Part shown: positions 47,510 to 56,343 of the stretch, piece after piece
How the letters are laid out: each line of letters begins with the position of its first letter
Position numbering within the stretch: position 1 is the first letter of the stretch
From: Hymenobacter terrenus
Lineage (GTDB): Bacteria > Bacteroidota > Bacteroidia > Cytophagales > Hymenobacteraceae
DNA: 64,000 nt
NCBI RefSeq assembly: GCF_000972495.1
Contig: NZ_LATM01000020.1
Coordinates: 1 to 64,000, forward strand
Direction: 5' to 3'
Translations under genes and position numbers: made by a program
The notes under the pieces: generated by a model
Database searches by the model: none
Told to the model about the DNA's origin: nothing
Seen by the model: only the letters and a program-made list of their open reading frames with translations

Positions 47510-50500
47510 CTAATACCCAAAAACCTCTTTCAGCGTGAGCTGCTGCACCGTTCCATACTTGCTCAGCTCCTTAAAATTCAGGCGGTCTTTCGAACCTATA
47601 ACAAGAATAACTTGATTTTGTCCTTTAATCTTGGCGTTTTGAAACTTCTTTAACTCGTCAAAGGTCATTTTCTGCGTGCTGGCGTACACGTCGCGACGCA
47701 GGTCATAGTCGAGGCCCAGGCGCCGGGCCCGCTCATAGCTCAGCAGCACGTTGCCCTTCGTAATGCGCTCAGTACTGATGCTGTTGCGAATGGCATTTTT
47801 AGCGATTTCCAAGTTGGCATCGGCTACGGGCATGTCGGTCAGCAGGGCTTCCATACCGGCCATGGCCTCGGGCAGCTTGTCGCTCTGCGTGCCAATGTAG
47901 CTCAGGTTATAATTGGAGCGGCCCAGCTTGTCGGCATTGGCGTACCGGGAAGACGCAGAATAAGCCAAAGCCTTACTCTCGCGCAAATCCTGGAATACGA
48001 TGCTACCCATACCACCACCGAAATACTCGTTGTAAAGTGCTACAGTGGGGGCCAGTTCCTTGCTATATAAGTCGCCCTTGGTTAGGAACAGGATTTCAGC
48101 CTGCACCATGTTGTAGTCCACCCAATAGACCTTCCGGTCCTTCAAGGGTTGCTCGGCGAAGTCTTTAGAGGCCGGGGCAGGCGTAAGCTTGGCGGGGGTT
48201 TGGTGCACATTCTTCAATGTCCAGAGTAAGCCAGGATAACGCACGCCGGTTGGTGCTTCAGGAGTAGGAGCACCTTTGATAACCGCAGGTGCATCATCTG
48301 TGGCAGGACGCGGACCATAATACAGCACCCGGTGCTGGTAAGTCGGCAGCTTCTTAATCAGCGCGGTGAGTTGCTCCGGCTTCACAGCCTTGAGTTGTTT
48401 TTCGCTGAGAATATTCGTGAAGGGATTTTTCGGACCGTATTTCACGTAGTTCACCATCGCGGCATTCAGGATAACCTGCTTGCTGAGCTTGGCATCCTGG
48501 CGCGACTTCAGCGTACCGGCCACCATGTTTTTCAGGGCGGCGGCATCAGGTTTGGGGGCGTTTAGCAGTAGCTCAAACAGCTTTAGCGCCGGTTCCAGGT
48601 TGGCATCGAGGCCGTTCAGGGTCACAAACGTGCGGTCGGCGCCGCTGCTCACGTTGAAGGAGCAGCCCAGTTTGTAGAACTCCTGTTGCAGTTGCGCGGC
48701 CGAGTACTTACCAGCGCCGAGGTATTGCAGGTAATCGGCTGCCAAGCCCCAGCGCGGGTCATTGTTGGTGCCAATGTCCAGAATGTAGTACAGGTTGAAC
48801 AACCCGTTTTCGGCATTGTGCGTGTAATACAGTGGCAGGCCAGGCTTGATCTGCGTCTCCTGAATATCCTTTTTGTAATCCACAAACACCGGCTCCAAAT
48901 CTGTGCTGGGCATGGCCGTGAGCTGCTTGTAGTAGGCCGAAGCCGCGTCGCGGTTAGCCGGCACAGGCGTAATAGCGGGCTTCACGACTTTCACCTTACT
49001 AGGGTCGACACCGGTACGTTTGAACACGGCCACGTAATTCTCGCCGTAGTTGTCATTGGCGAATTTCACGATGTCTGCCTTCGTGATTTTGCCGAAATCC
49101 TCCTGCTGTTGCAGGTAGTCTTTCCAATCGACCCGCTCAATAAATGCCTCGTACATGGCACTGGCGCGGGCCTCGTTGCTTTCGTAGCCCTTGGTACGCG
49201 TCAGCTTCTCGTTGTTGATAATGGCCGGAATCAGCCAGTCAGGGAAGTTGCCGGCTTTCACCTTGGCCAATTCTGCCAGTAGCAAGGTCTTCACTTCTTC
49301 CAGCTTCTGCCCCTGCCGCGGCGTGCCGTAGATAACGTGCGTCGAATAGTCGTCGTTGAGGTCCGTGAACGACGCGGCTTCCAGCACCTTCTGCTGCTGG
49401 TTCAGGTCGAGGTCGATAAGACCGGCCTGGCCGTTGGTCAGAATTTTATCCAGCATGCGCAGCCGCACGGCATCTTTCGACGCCTTGCCCGGTAGGCGGA
49501 AGCCCAACATCACATTCTCCGACTGCGGACCAAGCACTTCGCGCGTTATGGGCGCCGTCAGCGGCTGCTCCACGGGCGCGTTGAAGGCCGGCACCGGCTT
49601 GCTCGGCAGTGCGCCAAAGTACTTGTCGATAACCCGGATAGTCGCATCGTAATCCAGGTCGCCGCTCAGGCACAGGGCCACGTTGTTTGGCACGTAGTAC
49701 TGGCCGAAATACTTCTTAATCTCCGTAATAGACGGATTTTGCAGGTGCTCAATTGTGCCGATGGTCGTCTGCGTCCCGTAAGGATGCGTAGGGTACAGCG
49801 CGGCATTCAGCGCCTCAAACTCCTTGTTGAAGTCGCTGTCGAGCCCCCGGTTTTTCTCCTCATACACCGCTTCCAGCTCCGTGTGGAACAAGCGCGGCAC
49901 CATCTCCTGCATCCGCTCCGCCTGAATGGCGGCCCACTTCTCCAGTTGGTTGCTGGGAATATCTTCCTGGTATACCGTTTCCTCATTCGAGGTGTGCGCA
50001 TTCGAGCCCTTAGCCCCAATGGCACCCATCACCTTGTCGTACTCATTCGGCACGGCATAGCGCGCAGCTACTCCCGAAATCGAGTCAATCTGGTGGTAGG
50101 TCCGCTTGCGGGCAGCGGGGTCATTGCGCTGGCCGCGATACACTTCATACAGCGCCTCAATCTTATCAAGCTCTACTTTTTCCTTGGCCCAGTCCTGCGT
50201 GCCCAGCTTCGAAGTTCCCTTGAACACCATGTGCTCCAGGTAGTGCGCCAGGCCAGTAGCAGTGGCGGGGTCATTCTTCGAGCCCGCCCGCACAGCTAAG
50301 TACGTTTGAATGCGCGGTGCATCTTTGTAATCCGACAGATAAACGGTCAACCCGTTATCTAAATGATAGATGCGTACGCCCAACGGGTCGTTAGGTACCG
50401 ATTCGTAACGGTATTCCTTCGGAGCAGCGGACGCCACAACGGGAGCTGTCGTCACTGCCGGGATAGTCGTAACCGACTTACTTGACTGGCACTGCGTAGC

Positions 50501-50551
50501 AAGACCTAGTACCCCCAGGGCCGGAAACAGCAGCAAAAAGTTGTTTTTCAC
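47510..50551 (-). CDS. M16 (insulinase/pitrilysin-type) zinc metallopeptidase, lipoprotein-like
   Basis: About 1013 residues with two M16 halves. The active site is HYLEHMVFKGT (H-x-x-E-H), followed by the downstream Glu region in NEETVYQEDIPSNQLEKWAA. The C-terminal half (about 560-1000) is the inactive partner. The N-terminus has a hydrophobic signal (NNFLLLFPALGVLGLATQC). I use GTG 50551 as start: a perfect -7 element TACCTTTG (50596-50589) predicts transcription from about 50582, which makes the longer TTG start at 50584 impossible. Periplasmic degradation of peptides is likely. Confidence 0.9.
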   Translation of the reverse strand: MKNNFLLLFPALGVLGLATQCQSSKSVTTIPAVTTAPVVASAAPKEYRYESVPNDPLGVRIYHLDNGLTVYLSDYKDAPRIQTYLAVRAGSKNDPATATGLAHYLEHMVFKGTSKLGTQDWAKEKVELDKIEALYEVYRGQRNDPAARKRTYHQIDSISGVAARYAVPNEYDKVMGAIGAKGSNAHTSNEETVYQEDIPSNQLEKWAAIQAERMQEMVPRLFHTELEAVYEEKNRGLDSDFNKEFEALNAALYPTHPYGTQTTIGTIEHLQNPSITEIKKYFGQYYVPNNVALCLSGDLDYDATIRVIDKYFGALPSKPVPAFNAPVEQPLTAPITREVLGPQSENVMLGFRLPGKASKDAVRLRMLDKILTNGQAGLIDLDLNQQQKVLEAASFTDLNDDYSTHVIYGTPRQGQKLEEVKTLLLAELAKVKAGNFPDWLIPAIINNEKLTRTKGYESNEARASAMYEAFIERVDWKDYLQQQEDFGKITKADIVKFANDNYGENYVAVFKRTGVDPSKVKVVKPAITPVPANRDAASAYYKQLTAMPSTDLEPVFVDYKKDIQETQIKPGLPLYYTHNAENGLFNLYYILDIGTNNDPRWGLAADYLQYLGAGKYSAAQLQQEFYKLGCSFNVSSGADRTFVTLNGLDANLEPALKLFELLLNAPKPDAAALKNMVAGTLKSRQDAKLSKQVILNAAMVNYVKYGPKNPFTNILSEKQLKAVKPEQLTALIKKLPTYQHRVLYYGPRPATDDAPAVIKGAPTPEAPTGVRYPGLLWTLKNVHQTPAKLTPAPASKDFAEQPLKDRKVYWVDYNMVQAEILFLTKGDLYSKELAPTVALYNEYFGGGMGSIVFQDLRESKALAYSASSRYANADKLGRSNYNLSYIGTQSDKLPEAMAGMEALLTDMPVADANLEIAKNAIRNSISTERITKGNVLLSYERARRLGLDYDLRRDVYASTQKMTFDELKKFQNAKIKGQNQVILVIGSKDRLNFKELSKYGTVQQLTLKEVFGY

Positions 50552-50915
50552 GAAGGACGCGAGAGGGTAGCTGGGAAAATTCAAAAAACAAAGGTAGCTG
50601 GCTGATAGGGGAATAAAAAAAGAAATTTTAGTCTATCTTGCGGGTTTGCCATGTCGTTAGCTGAGCCCTTACTCGGCCGCGAAACACTTCCCCCAAACGA
50701 TTGCGTAATTATATCGCTTGTTCAACCGCAGCTTGGCCGTGACAAATCCGTGCCCATGTAACCCAGTTACAGTCGTAACACCAGTGGCTGATTTACATTC
50801 TACCACCGCTGTGGGTTAAAACCTTTCACTCAGAGAGGTTTTCGCGTATCCCCATCCCCTCACCTTCGGGAAAGGCGACTGCTTACCAGGCGGCAGGTTT
50901 GCGAGTTAGCCGCTT
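50552..50915. other. Intergenic stretch between dnaX and the M16 peptidase
   Basis: 364 bp. It contains the M16 promoter -7 box (TACCTTTG, minus strand, 50596-50589) and a weak hairpin AAAACCT / AGGTTTT (50818-50824, 50836-50842) that could terminate dnaX. No other gene is seen. Confidence 0.5.
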
Positions 50916-52973
50916 TTAAAAATCGGCTTCCAAACCCAACCGTTGCTTAGCCTCACGCAGCGCGGGAAACCGCTCGGCTAAGTACTCGAACTTATCTGAG
51001 GCCGTGTAGAGCTTGCGGGCCGTGGGTGCGGCGGTGGTCACCACAGGCTGCACCGTGAGGCGCGGGTGGCCGGTGCGACGGCGCAGCTCGGCCAGGAATT
51101 CCACCCGCATTTCGTTGAACTGGTCCACCTGAATGGGATTGTCCACGCTTAGCTCGATGAGGTGCTCGGCGTTGGCGGTCACGGGCCGGTTCAGGACCCA
51201 GTATTCGCTCATGCGTTCCTGAGCCCGGCGCTCCTCGGCCAACTCCTGCCATACCCGCTGCAATAGAGCCGCGTCGATGGGAGCAACTGGGCCACTGGTA
51301 AACTGTGGCTCAGCTACCACCGAGACGGCCGGGCCACTAGCTGCCCGACTACTCAAGTCCTTCAGACTCGGGATTTTGCTGGCCAGGCTGGGAATCTTGG
51401 CAAAGGCCGCCGCTGGTGTAGGACGAGGGGCCGGCTCCACGCCTTCGAAGCTGGGCACCCCAATTTCAACGTGCGGCAGCGTATCACGCATCTGGTGGCG
51501 CTCGGTGATGGCCGCGGCCGGCTCGGCTTCTATGCTCGGCGTGTCGTGCAGCTCCTCCACGCCGTTCTCGACGGGCAGTGGCTCGGGGCCGTCGGCCGGG
51601 GCTGCGCCGGTGGCTACGGGAGCCCCGGCTGGCATTGGCAGTGGGCCAGACGCAGCTTGCGGGGCTACCGGCGAGCGAGGAACTGGCGCGGGAGCAGTGG
51701 TAGCTGGCACAGGGCCCCCTGTAGCCACGGGCGCCTGCTGCGTGTGGCCATTGCTCGAAGTACTGCTTGGCGCTGCGGCAGGCGTGGGAGTAGGTGCCTC
51801 GACCGCGCCGTTTAGGTCACTAGTTTTTTTTTTAGCGGCACCGTTCGTGGCGGGGCCCAGTTCGCGGACGAACTGCACCGCACTATTCAGATAGGCTAGC
51901 TTCATCAGGGCCAACTCAACGTGCAGGCGCTGGTTCTTGGCTTGCTTGAACTCCCGGTCGCATTGGCTAATGAGGTTCAAGGCCGAGAGCAGGAAAGCCA
52001 GCGGCGCAGCCTGGGCCTGCTGCACGTATTTCTGCTTGATGCCTTCGGACACCTCCAGCAGCTGCACGGTCACGGCATCTTTGCACACAAGTAGGCCGCG
52101 CAGATGTTCGGCAGTACCTACCACGAAGTTGTGCAGATCGAATCCGTTCTGCATCACCTCATCGAGCAGCAGCAGGGCGGCGGAGAGGTTTTCGGTGAGC
52201 AGACTGTCAACCAGGCGGAAATAGTAGTCGTAGTCGAGGATGTGCAGGTTTTGCACCACCTCTTTGTAGGTCAGATTGTTGCCGCCAAAGGTGACCATCT
52301 GGTCGAACATCGACAGAGCATCGCGCAGCCCGCCGTCGGCCTTTTGGGCTAGCAAGTGAAGGGCGTCGTCTTCGGCAGTGATGCCTTCCTGGGTGGCCAC
52401 GTAGCGCAGGTGGCCCCGCATGTCTTCCACCCGAATGCGGCTGAAGTCGAAAATCTGGCAGCGCGACAGGATAGTGGGAATAATCTTGTGGCGCTCGGTG
52501 GTGGCGAGGATGAAAATGGCGTAGCTCGGTGGCTCCTCCAGCGTCTTGAGGAAGGCGTTGAAGGCCGCGTTCGAGAGCATGTGCACCTCGTCGATGATGT
52601 AGATTTTGTACTTGCCGGCCTGCGGGGCGTAGCGCACTTGCTCCACCAGCGAGCGAATGTCTTCAACCGAGTTATTGGAAGCAGCATCCAACTCATGTAC
52701 GTTGAACGAGGCATTTTCCTGGAAGGCCACGCACGAAGCACATTGCCCACAGGCCTCCGTTTCGGCCGAAAGATTGGTGCAATTTATCGTCTTAGCCAAG
52801 ATGCGGGCGCAGGTGGTCTTGCCCACCCCGCGGGGGCCGCAAAACAAGAACGCCTGAGCCAGGTGCTGGCTCTGAATGGCGTTCTGCAGCGTGGTGGTGA
52901 CGTGCTGCTGCCCCACCACGCTACGAAACGTGGAAGGACGGTACTTGCGGGCCGAGACGACGAAATTATCCAT
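50916..52973 (-). CDS. dnaX: DNA polymerase III subunits gamma and tau
   Basis: 685 residues. Clamp-loader AAA+ core: RKYRPSTFRSVVGQQHVTTT, Walker A GPRGVGKTTCARILAK, zinc cysteines CTNLSAETEACGQCASC, DEVHMLSNAAFNAFLKTLEE, LATTERHKIIPTILSRC. Domain III ends near residue 373 (LAYLNSAVQFVRELG). A Pro/Ala-rich linker (about 385-580) and a C-terminal tau part follow. The linker begins exactly with ten consecutive A residues (codons 381-384), where either slippage direction creates an immediate stop, so a short gamma form may be produced. A TAACTTTG box (52993-52986) lies just before the start. Confidence 0.96.
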   Translation of the reverse strand: MDNFVVSARKYRPSTFRSVVGQQHVTTTLQNAIQSQHLAQAFLFCGPRGVGKTTCARILAKTINCTNLSAETEACGQCASCVAFQENASFNVHELDAASNNSVEDIRSLVEQVRYAPQAGKYKIYIIDEVHMLSNAAFNAFLKTLEEPPSYAIFILATTERHKIIPTILSRCQIFDFSRIRVEDMRGHLRYVATQEGITAEDDALHLLAQKADGGLRDALSMFDQMVTFGGNNLTYKEVVQNLHILDYDYYFRLVDSLLTENLSAALLLLDEVMQNGFDLHNFVVGTAEHLRGLLVCKDAVTVQLLEVSEGIKQKYVQQAQAAPLAFLLSALNLISQCDREFKQAKNQRLHVELALMKLAYLNSAVQFVRELGPATNGAAKKKTSDLNGAVEAPTPTPAAAPSSTSSNGHTQQAPVATGGPVPATTAPAPVPRSPVAPQAASGPLPMPAGAPVATGAAPADGPEPLPVENGVEELHDTPSIEAEPAAAITERHQMRDTLPHVEIGVPSFEGVEPAPRPTPAAAFAKIPSLASKIPSLKDLSSRAASGPAVSVVAEPQFTSGPVAPIDAALLQRVWQELAEERRAQERMSEYWVLNRPVTANAEHLIELSVDNPIQVDQFNEMRVEFLAELRRRTGHPRLTVQPVVTTAAPTARKLYTASDKFEYLAERFPALREAKQRLGLEADF
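51824..51833 (-). promoter_or_regulatory. A10 slippery run in dnaX, candidate gamma-producing site
   Basis: The mRNA has GCU, ten A, CUAGUGACCUAA. In frame this is Ala-Lys-Lys-Lys-Thr-Ser-Asp. With one A fewer the frame becomes CUA GUG ACC UAA and stops; with one A more, or a -1 ribosomal shift, the frame is AAC UAG and stops at once. It sits just past domain III, where E. coli and Thermus make gamma by ribosomal frameshifting and polymerase slippage. Confidence 0.6.
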
Positions 52974-53310
52974 AAGTTCTGTCTACAAAGTTACCCAAAG
53001 GAGGGCGAAGATTGGGCAAGATGTGGGCTGAAGCCTTTGCTTCGGCAACGCGCGGAACCCGAGCTATTCTGAGCCGCCCTGCCAGCTGAGTTACTAAGCC
53101 TTGCTGCTAGGTACTCGGTTCCCGCGCGGGCGTTTGCAACGAGGCGGAGCGAAGGCTTCGCCCTACACTGCTGCTTGGTTCCTCCGAGGCCGAAGCAAAG
53201 GCTGCGGCCTACTGAAACCTTCTTTTATACCGTGGCGTTTCTACAAAACCGCGTATCTTCGCGGCCCGCTTCGCCTTTCGGGCTTTGGCGGAACTCGTTC
53301 TTTACCATTT
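52974..53310. other. Intergenic stretch with repeats, upstream of ssrA
   Basis: 337 bp between the dnaX start and ssrA. It contains several diverged copies of the GGCGAAGC palindrome family (about 53029-53057, 53143-53169, 53187-53214) and a possible ssrA -7 box TATCTTCG (53254-53261). Open frames crossing it are not gene-like. Confidence 0.5.
53143..53169. repeat. GGCGAAGC family palindrome, copy 2
   Basis: Differs from the copy at 145-171 at two positions out of 27, including the trailing CCTACACT. A third, more diverged copy follows at 53187-53214. Confidence 0.6.
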
Positions 53311-53681
53311 GGGGATGACCGGAATTGACAGCTTGCGCAAATTGCGGGTAAGCGTGCCGGGAGTTGGTCGAAGCTCTCCCGTTAAAAAATCGTCCGAAAA
53401 ACAACCGGCGACTATTCGTACGCCATGGCTGCCTAGTTTAGAATTAGGTAACGTCATCGTTCCGCCCGGGTCAGTTTCTACACCTGGGAGTTCGGAGCGT
53501 CGTAAGTAGAAAATAGCCTTCGAAGAGCTGTGATTCGGGGGCGAAACTCAACTGCAGCTAGGGGAGTCTCAAAGGCCTGATGTGCGCCCGAGGCTCCATG
53601 AAAATCCAAGCACAGATACGCACGTAGAAAGCACGTCGATTTCCTTGTCTGGACCAGGGTTCGAATCCCTGCATCTCCACT
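53311..53681 (+). ncRNA. ssrA: Transfer-messenger RNA
   Basis: The 5' end GGGGATGACCGGAATTGACA and the 3' end GGTTCGAATCCCTGCATCTCC form the tRNA-like domain: GGGGAUG pairs with CAUCUCC, and the T-loop GGTTCGAATCC is present. The discriminator A is at 53679 and CCA is not encoded. The tag frame reads GGC GAC TAT TCG TAC GCC ATG GCT GCC TAG at 53407-53436, giving GDYSYAMAA, close to the ...YAMAA or ...YALAA tags of other Bacteroidota. tmRNA rescues stalled ribosomes and marks the peptide for proteolysis. Single-piece, not permuted. Confidence 0.96.
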
Positions 53682-53683
53682 TT

Positions 53684-53716
53684 AAACCCCGTTTGCGACG
53701 AGCAGGCGGGGTTTTT
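53684..53716 (+). terminator. Terminator of ssrA
   Basis: Stem AAACCCCG / CGGGGTTTTT, extended by G-U pairs through GTTTGC / GCAGGC, with a T5 tract. It begins three bases after the mature tmRNA end. Confidence 0.85.
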
Positions 53717-53822
53717 CGGTTTTTAGAGGCTTATTATTTATTCCACGTCCATCTTACCGTCTGCTGAACCGTTAGAATGAGTTAGCAATACTTTTGCCCT
53801 TCAACCCGCCCTTTTCTGCTCT

Positions 53823-55295
53823 ATGCTTCGTCCCATTATGTTTGTCGGCACCGCTTCCGATGTGGGCAAGAGCATTATCACGGCTGGGTTTTGCCGAATT
53901 TTTCGGCAGGACGGGCACCGGCCCGCTCCATTCAAGGCCCAGAACATGTCGCTGAACAGCTACGCTACGCCGGAGGGGCTGGAAATTGGCCGGGCGCAGG
54001 CCGTGCAGGCCGAAGCGGCCGGCATTCCGTGCCACGTCGACATGAATCCCGTACTGCTCAAGCCGACTTCTGACCAAGCCTCGCAAGTGGTGCTGAATGG
54101 CCGGCTCATTGGCACGCAATCGGCCTACGAGTACTTCCGCGAAAACGACCGGCACGAGCTGTTCGTGGCCGCCACCCAGGCCTACGACCGGCTGGCGGGC
54201 CGCTTCTCCCCCATTGTTCTGGAAGGTGCGGGCAGCATCTCGGAGCTGAACCTGAAGCGCCGCGACATCACCAACCTGCGCATGGCCCGCCACGCCGACG
54301 CCGCCACCTACCTGATTGCCGACATTGACCGCGGCGGCGTGTTCGGCAGCGTCTACGGCACGCTGGCCCTGCTGGAGCCCGAGGAAAAGTCCTGCATCAA
54401 AGGCATTATCATCAACAAGTTTCGGGGCGATGCGCGGCTGTTTGAAGATGGCCGGCAGCAGCTGGCGGAGCTAACCGGCGTGCCCGTGGTGGGCGTGCTG
54501 CCTTATTTCCGCGACATCTTTTTGGAGGAGGAAGACTCCGTGGTCCTGGCTCGCAAGCAGCGCGGCCTCGGCGCGGCCGGCCTCGTAAAAGTGGCTGTGG
54601 TGCTACTGGGCCGTATGTCGAATTTTACCGATTTCGATGCCCTGGGCCACGACCCACGGGTGCAGTTGTATTACACCCACGATGCGGCCGAAATTCAGGA
54701 GGCCGACATCGTCATCCTGCCCGGCAGCAAAAACACCATCGAGGACCTACTGACCCTGAAAAACAATGGCTTGGCCGCCGCCATCGTGCAAGCTCATCGC
54801 ACTGGCAAAACCGTGGTGGGCATCTGCGGCGGCTACCAGATGCTGGGCCGCTCGGTAGAAGACCCGGCTGGCGTGGAAAGCCGCGTGCCGGCCACCGCCG
54901 GCCTGGGCCTGCTGCCCGTGCGCACCGTTTTGCAAGGCGAGAAAACCACCCAGCAGCGCCGCTTCGCCTTCCGCGATGGCGCAGTGCCTGATTGCCAGGG
55001 CTACGAAATTCACATGGGCCAGACCATCGCCGACGGCCCGCCACAGCCCGTGGCTACTCTCGCAGACGGCACGCCCGATGGCTACTTCGCCGGGCCGCGC
55101 TGCTGGGGCACGTATTTGCACGGCATTATCGACAACCCGGTGGTGATTGACTACCTGCTGGCGCCCTATACCAGCCAGAAGACCAGCGCGCCATTCGATT
55201 TCGCCGCGTTCAAGAACGAGCAGTTTGACCGCTTGGCGGCGCTTATCCGCGAAAACGTGGACATGGCGCAGATTTACGCTGCCCTTCACCGCTAG
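53823..55295 (+). CDS. cobQ: Cobyric acid synthase (adenosylcobyrinate amidotransferase)
   Basis: 490 residues. N-terminal dethiobiotin-synthetase-like ATPase domain with the P-loop MFVGTASDVGKSIITAGFCR and PFKAQNMSLNSYATPEGLEI. C-terminal glutamine amidotransferase domain with the nucleophile in GKTVVGICGGYQMLGRS and the His of GTYLHGIIDNP. It amidates positions b, d, e and g of the corrin ring. First gene of a three-gene plus-strand run (cobQ, cobD-like, cbiB); the next gene begins 19 bp later. Confidence 0.97.
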   Translation: MLRPIMFVGTASDVGKSIITAGFCRIFRQDGHRPAPFKAQNMSLNSYATPEGLEIGRAQAVQAEAAGIPCHVDMNPVLLKPTSDQASQVVLNGRLIGTQSAYEYFRENDRHELFVAATQAYDRLAGRFSPIVLEGAGSISELNLKRRDITNLRMARHADAATYLIADIDRGGVFGSVYGTLALLEPEEKSCIKGIIINKFRGDARLFEDGRQQLAELTGVPVVGVLPYFRDIFLEEEDSVVLARKQRGLGAAGLVKVAVVLLGRMSNFTDFDALGHDPRVQLYYTHDAAEIQEADIVILPGSKNTIEDLLTLKNNGLAAAIVQAHRTGKTVVGICGGYQMLGRSVEDPAGVESRVPATAGLGLLPVRTVLQGEKTTQQRRFAFRDGAVPDCQGYEIHMGQTIADGPPQPVATLADGTPDGYFAGPRCWGTYLHGIIDNPVVIDYLLAPYTSQKTSAPFDFAAFKNEQFDRLAALIRENVDMAQIYAALHR

Positions 55296-55314
55296 CTCAC
55301 CCCACTCCTCCCCC

Positions 55315-56343
55315 ATGCTGCACGGCCACGGCGACGACGGCTACCGCCATTCCCAAAAAATCATCGCCGATTTCAGCACCAATGTGTGGTACGGCGGCGA
55401 GCCGGCGGGCCTGAAAGAATACATTTTCAGCCAGTGGCCCACCGTGAACCGCTACCCCGAAGTGCTGGCCGAAAGCCTGGCCGCGCAAGTGGCGGCGCAC
55501 CACGGCGTAGCACCCGCGCAGGTACTCATCAGCAGCGGCACTACCGAGAGCCTCTACTTGGTGGCCCAAGCCTGGGCCGGGCGGTGCAGTACCGTGCTCA
55601 CCCCCAGCTTTGCCGAGTACGAAGATGCCTGTCGGCTGCACGGCCACGAGTTGCGATTCCGGCCCTGGAATGAGTTGCAACCAGACACGCGGCTTGATAG
55701 CGACTTAGTATTCATCTGCAACCCGAATAACCCCACCGGGAGTGTGCTGGAATCTAATGTACTAGATGCCTTGCTGGCAAATAACCCAGGCACAGTCTTC
55801 GTGCTTGATGAGGCTTTTATTGAATTCACCACCCGTATTCAAACGGCTACTCCCCGGCTGATGCGGTTTGATAATCTATTGATTTTGCGTTCCCTAACCA
55901 AGGCCTACGCCATTCCGGGCTTGCGGCTGGGCTACGTGGTAGGGCCGGCCGCACTCATTGCCCGGCTCGTCCAGCAGAAGGCCCCGTGGGCCGTGAATGC
56001 GCTGGCAGCGGCAGCGGGCAATTTTATTTTTGCCCACTACACCAAAGTACAGCTACCCCTTTCCCAATTACTGGCCGATAAAGCAGCTTTGGCTGCCCGG
56101 CTGGCCGAGAACCCCGGCCTCGAAATCTTTCCAAGCCACACGCATTATTTCCTGGGAGCCACGGGGCACGGCACGGCCGCCGAGCTAAAGCGTTGGCTGC
56201 TGGACCGGCACGGCCTGCTCATTCGGGATGCGGCTAATTTCCGGGGCCTCACCCTGGCTCATTTCCGTATCGGCACCCGGAACGCGACAGATAATTTGCT
56301 ATTGATAAACGCTTTGACTGAATGGACCGATTCGCTCGCCTAG
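55315..56343 (+). CDS. cobD: L-threonine-O-3-phosphate decarboxylase-like / class I-II aminotransferase
   Basis: 342 residues. Fold-type I PLP enzyme of the histidinol-phosphate aminotransferase group: ISSGTTESLYLVAQAWAG, FICNPNNPTGSVLESN, VFVLDEAFIEFTTRIQ, PLP lysine in LRSLTKAYAIPGLRLGY. In a cobalamin operon directly before cbiB, this type of protein is the threonine-phosphate decarboxylase that makes aminopropanol phosphate for the nucleotide loop. The start at 55315 is used because the 56 upstream codons are a shadow of cobQ. Its last 22 bp overlap cbiB. Confidence 0.85.
   Translation: MLHGHGDDGYRHSQKIIADFSTNVWYGGEPAGLKEYIFSQWPTVNRYPEVLAESLAAQVAAHHGVAPAQVLISSGTTESLYLVAQAWAGRCSTVLTPSFAEYEDACRLHGHELRFRPWNELQPDTRLDSDLVFICNPNNPTGSVLESNVLDALLANNPGTVFVLDEAFIEFTTRIQTATPRLMRFDNLLILRSLTKAYAIPGLRLGYVVGPAALIARLVQQKAPWAVNALAAAAGNFIFAHYTKVQLPLSQLLADKAALAARLAENPGLEIFPSHTHYFLGATGHGTAAELKRWLLDRHGLLIRDAANFRGLTLAHFRIGTRNATDNLLLINALTEWTDSLA

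Noticed and set aside
53285..53767. Short ORFs over 53.3-53.8 kb
   Set aside because: The region is fully explained by tmRNA with its terminator; the frames are by-products.
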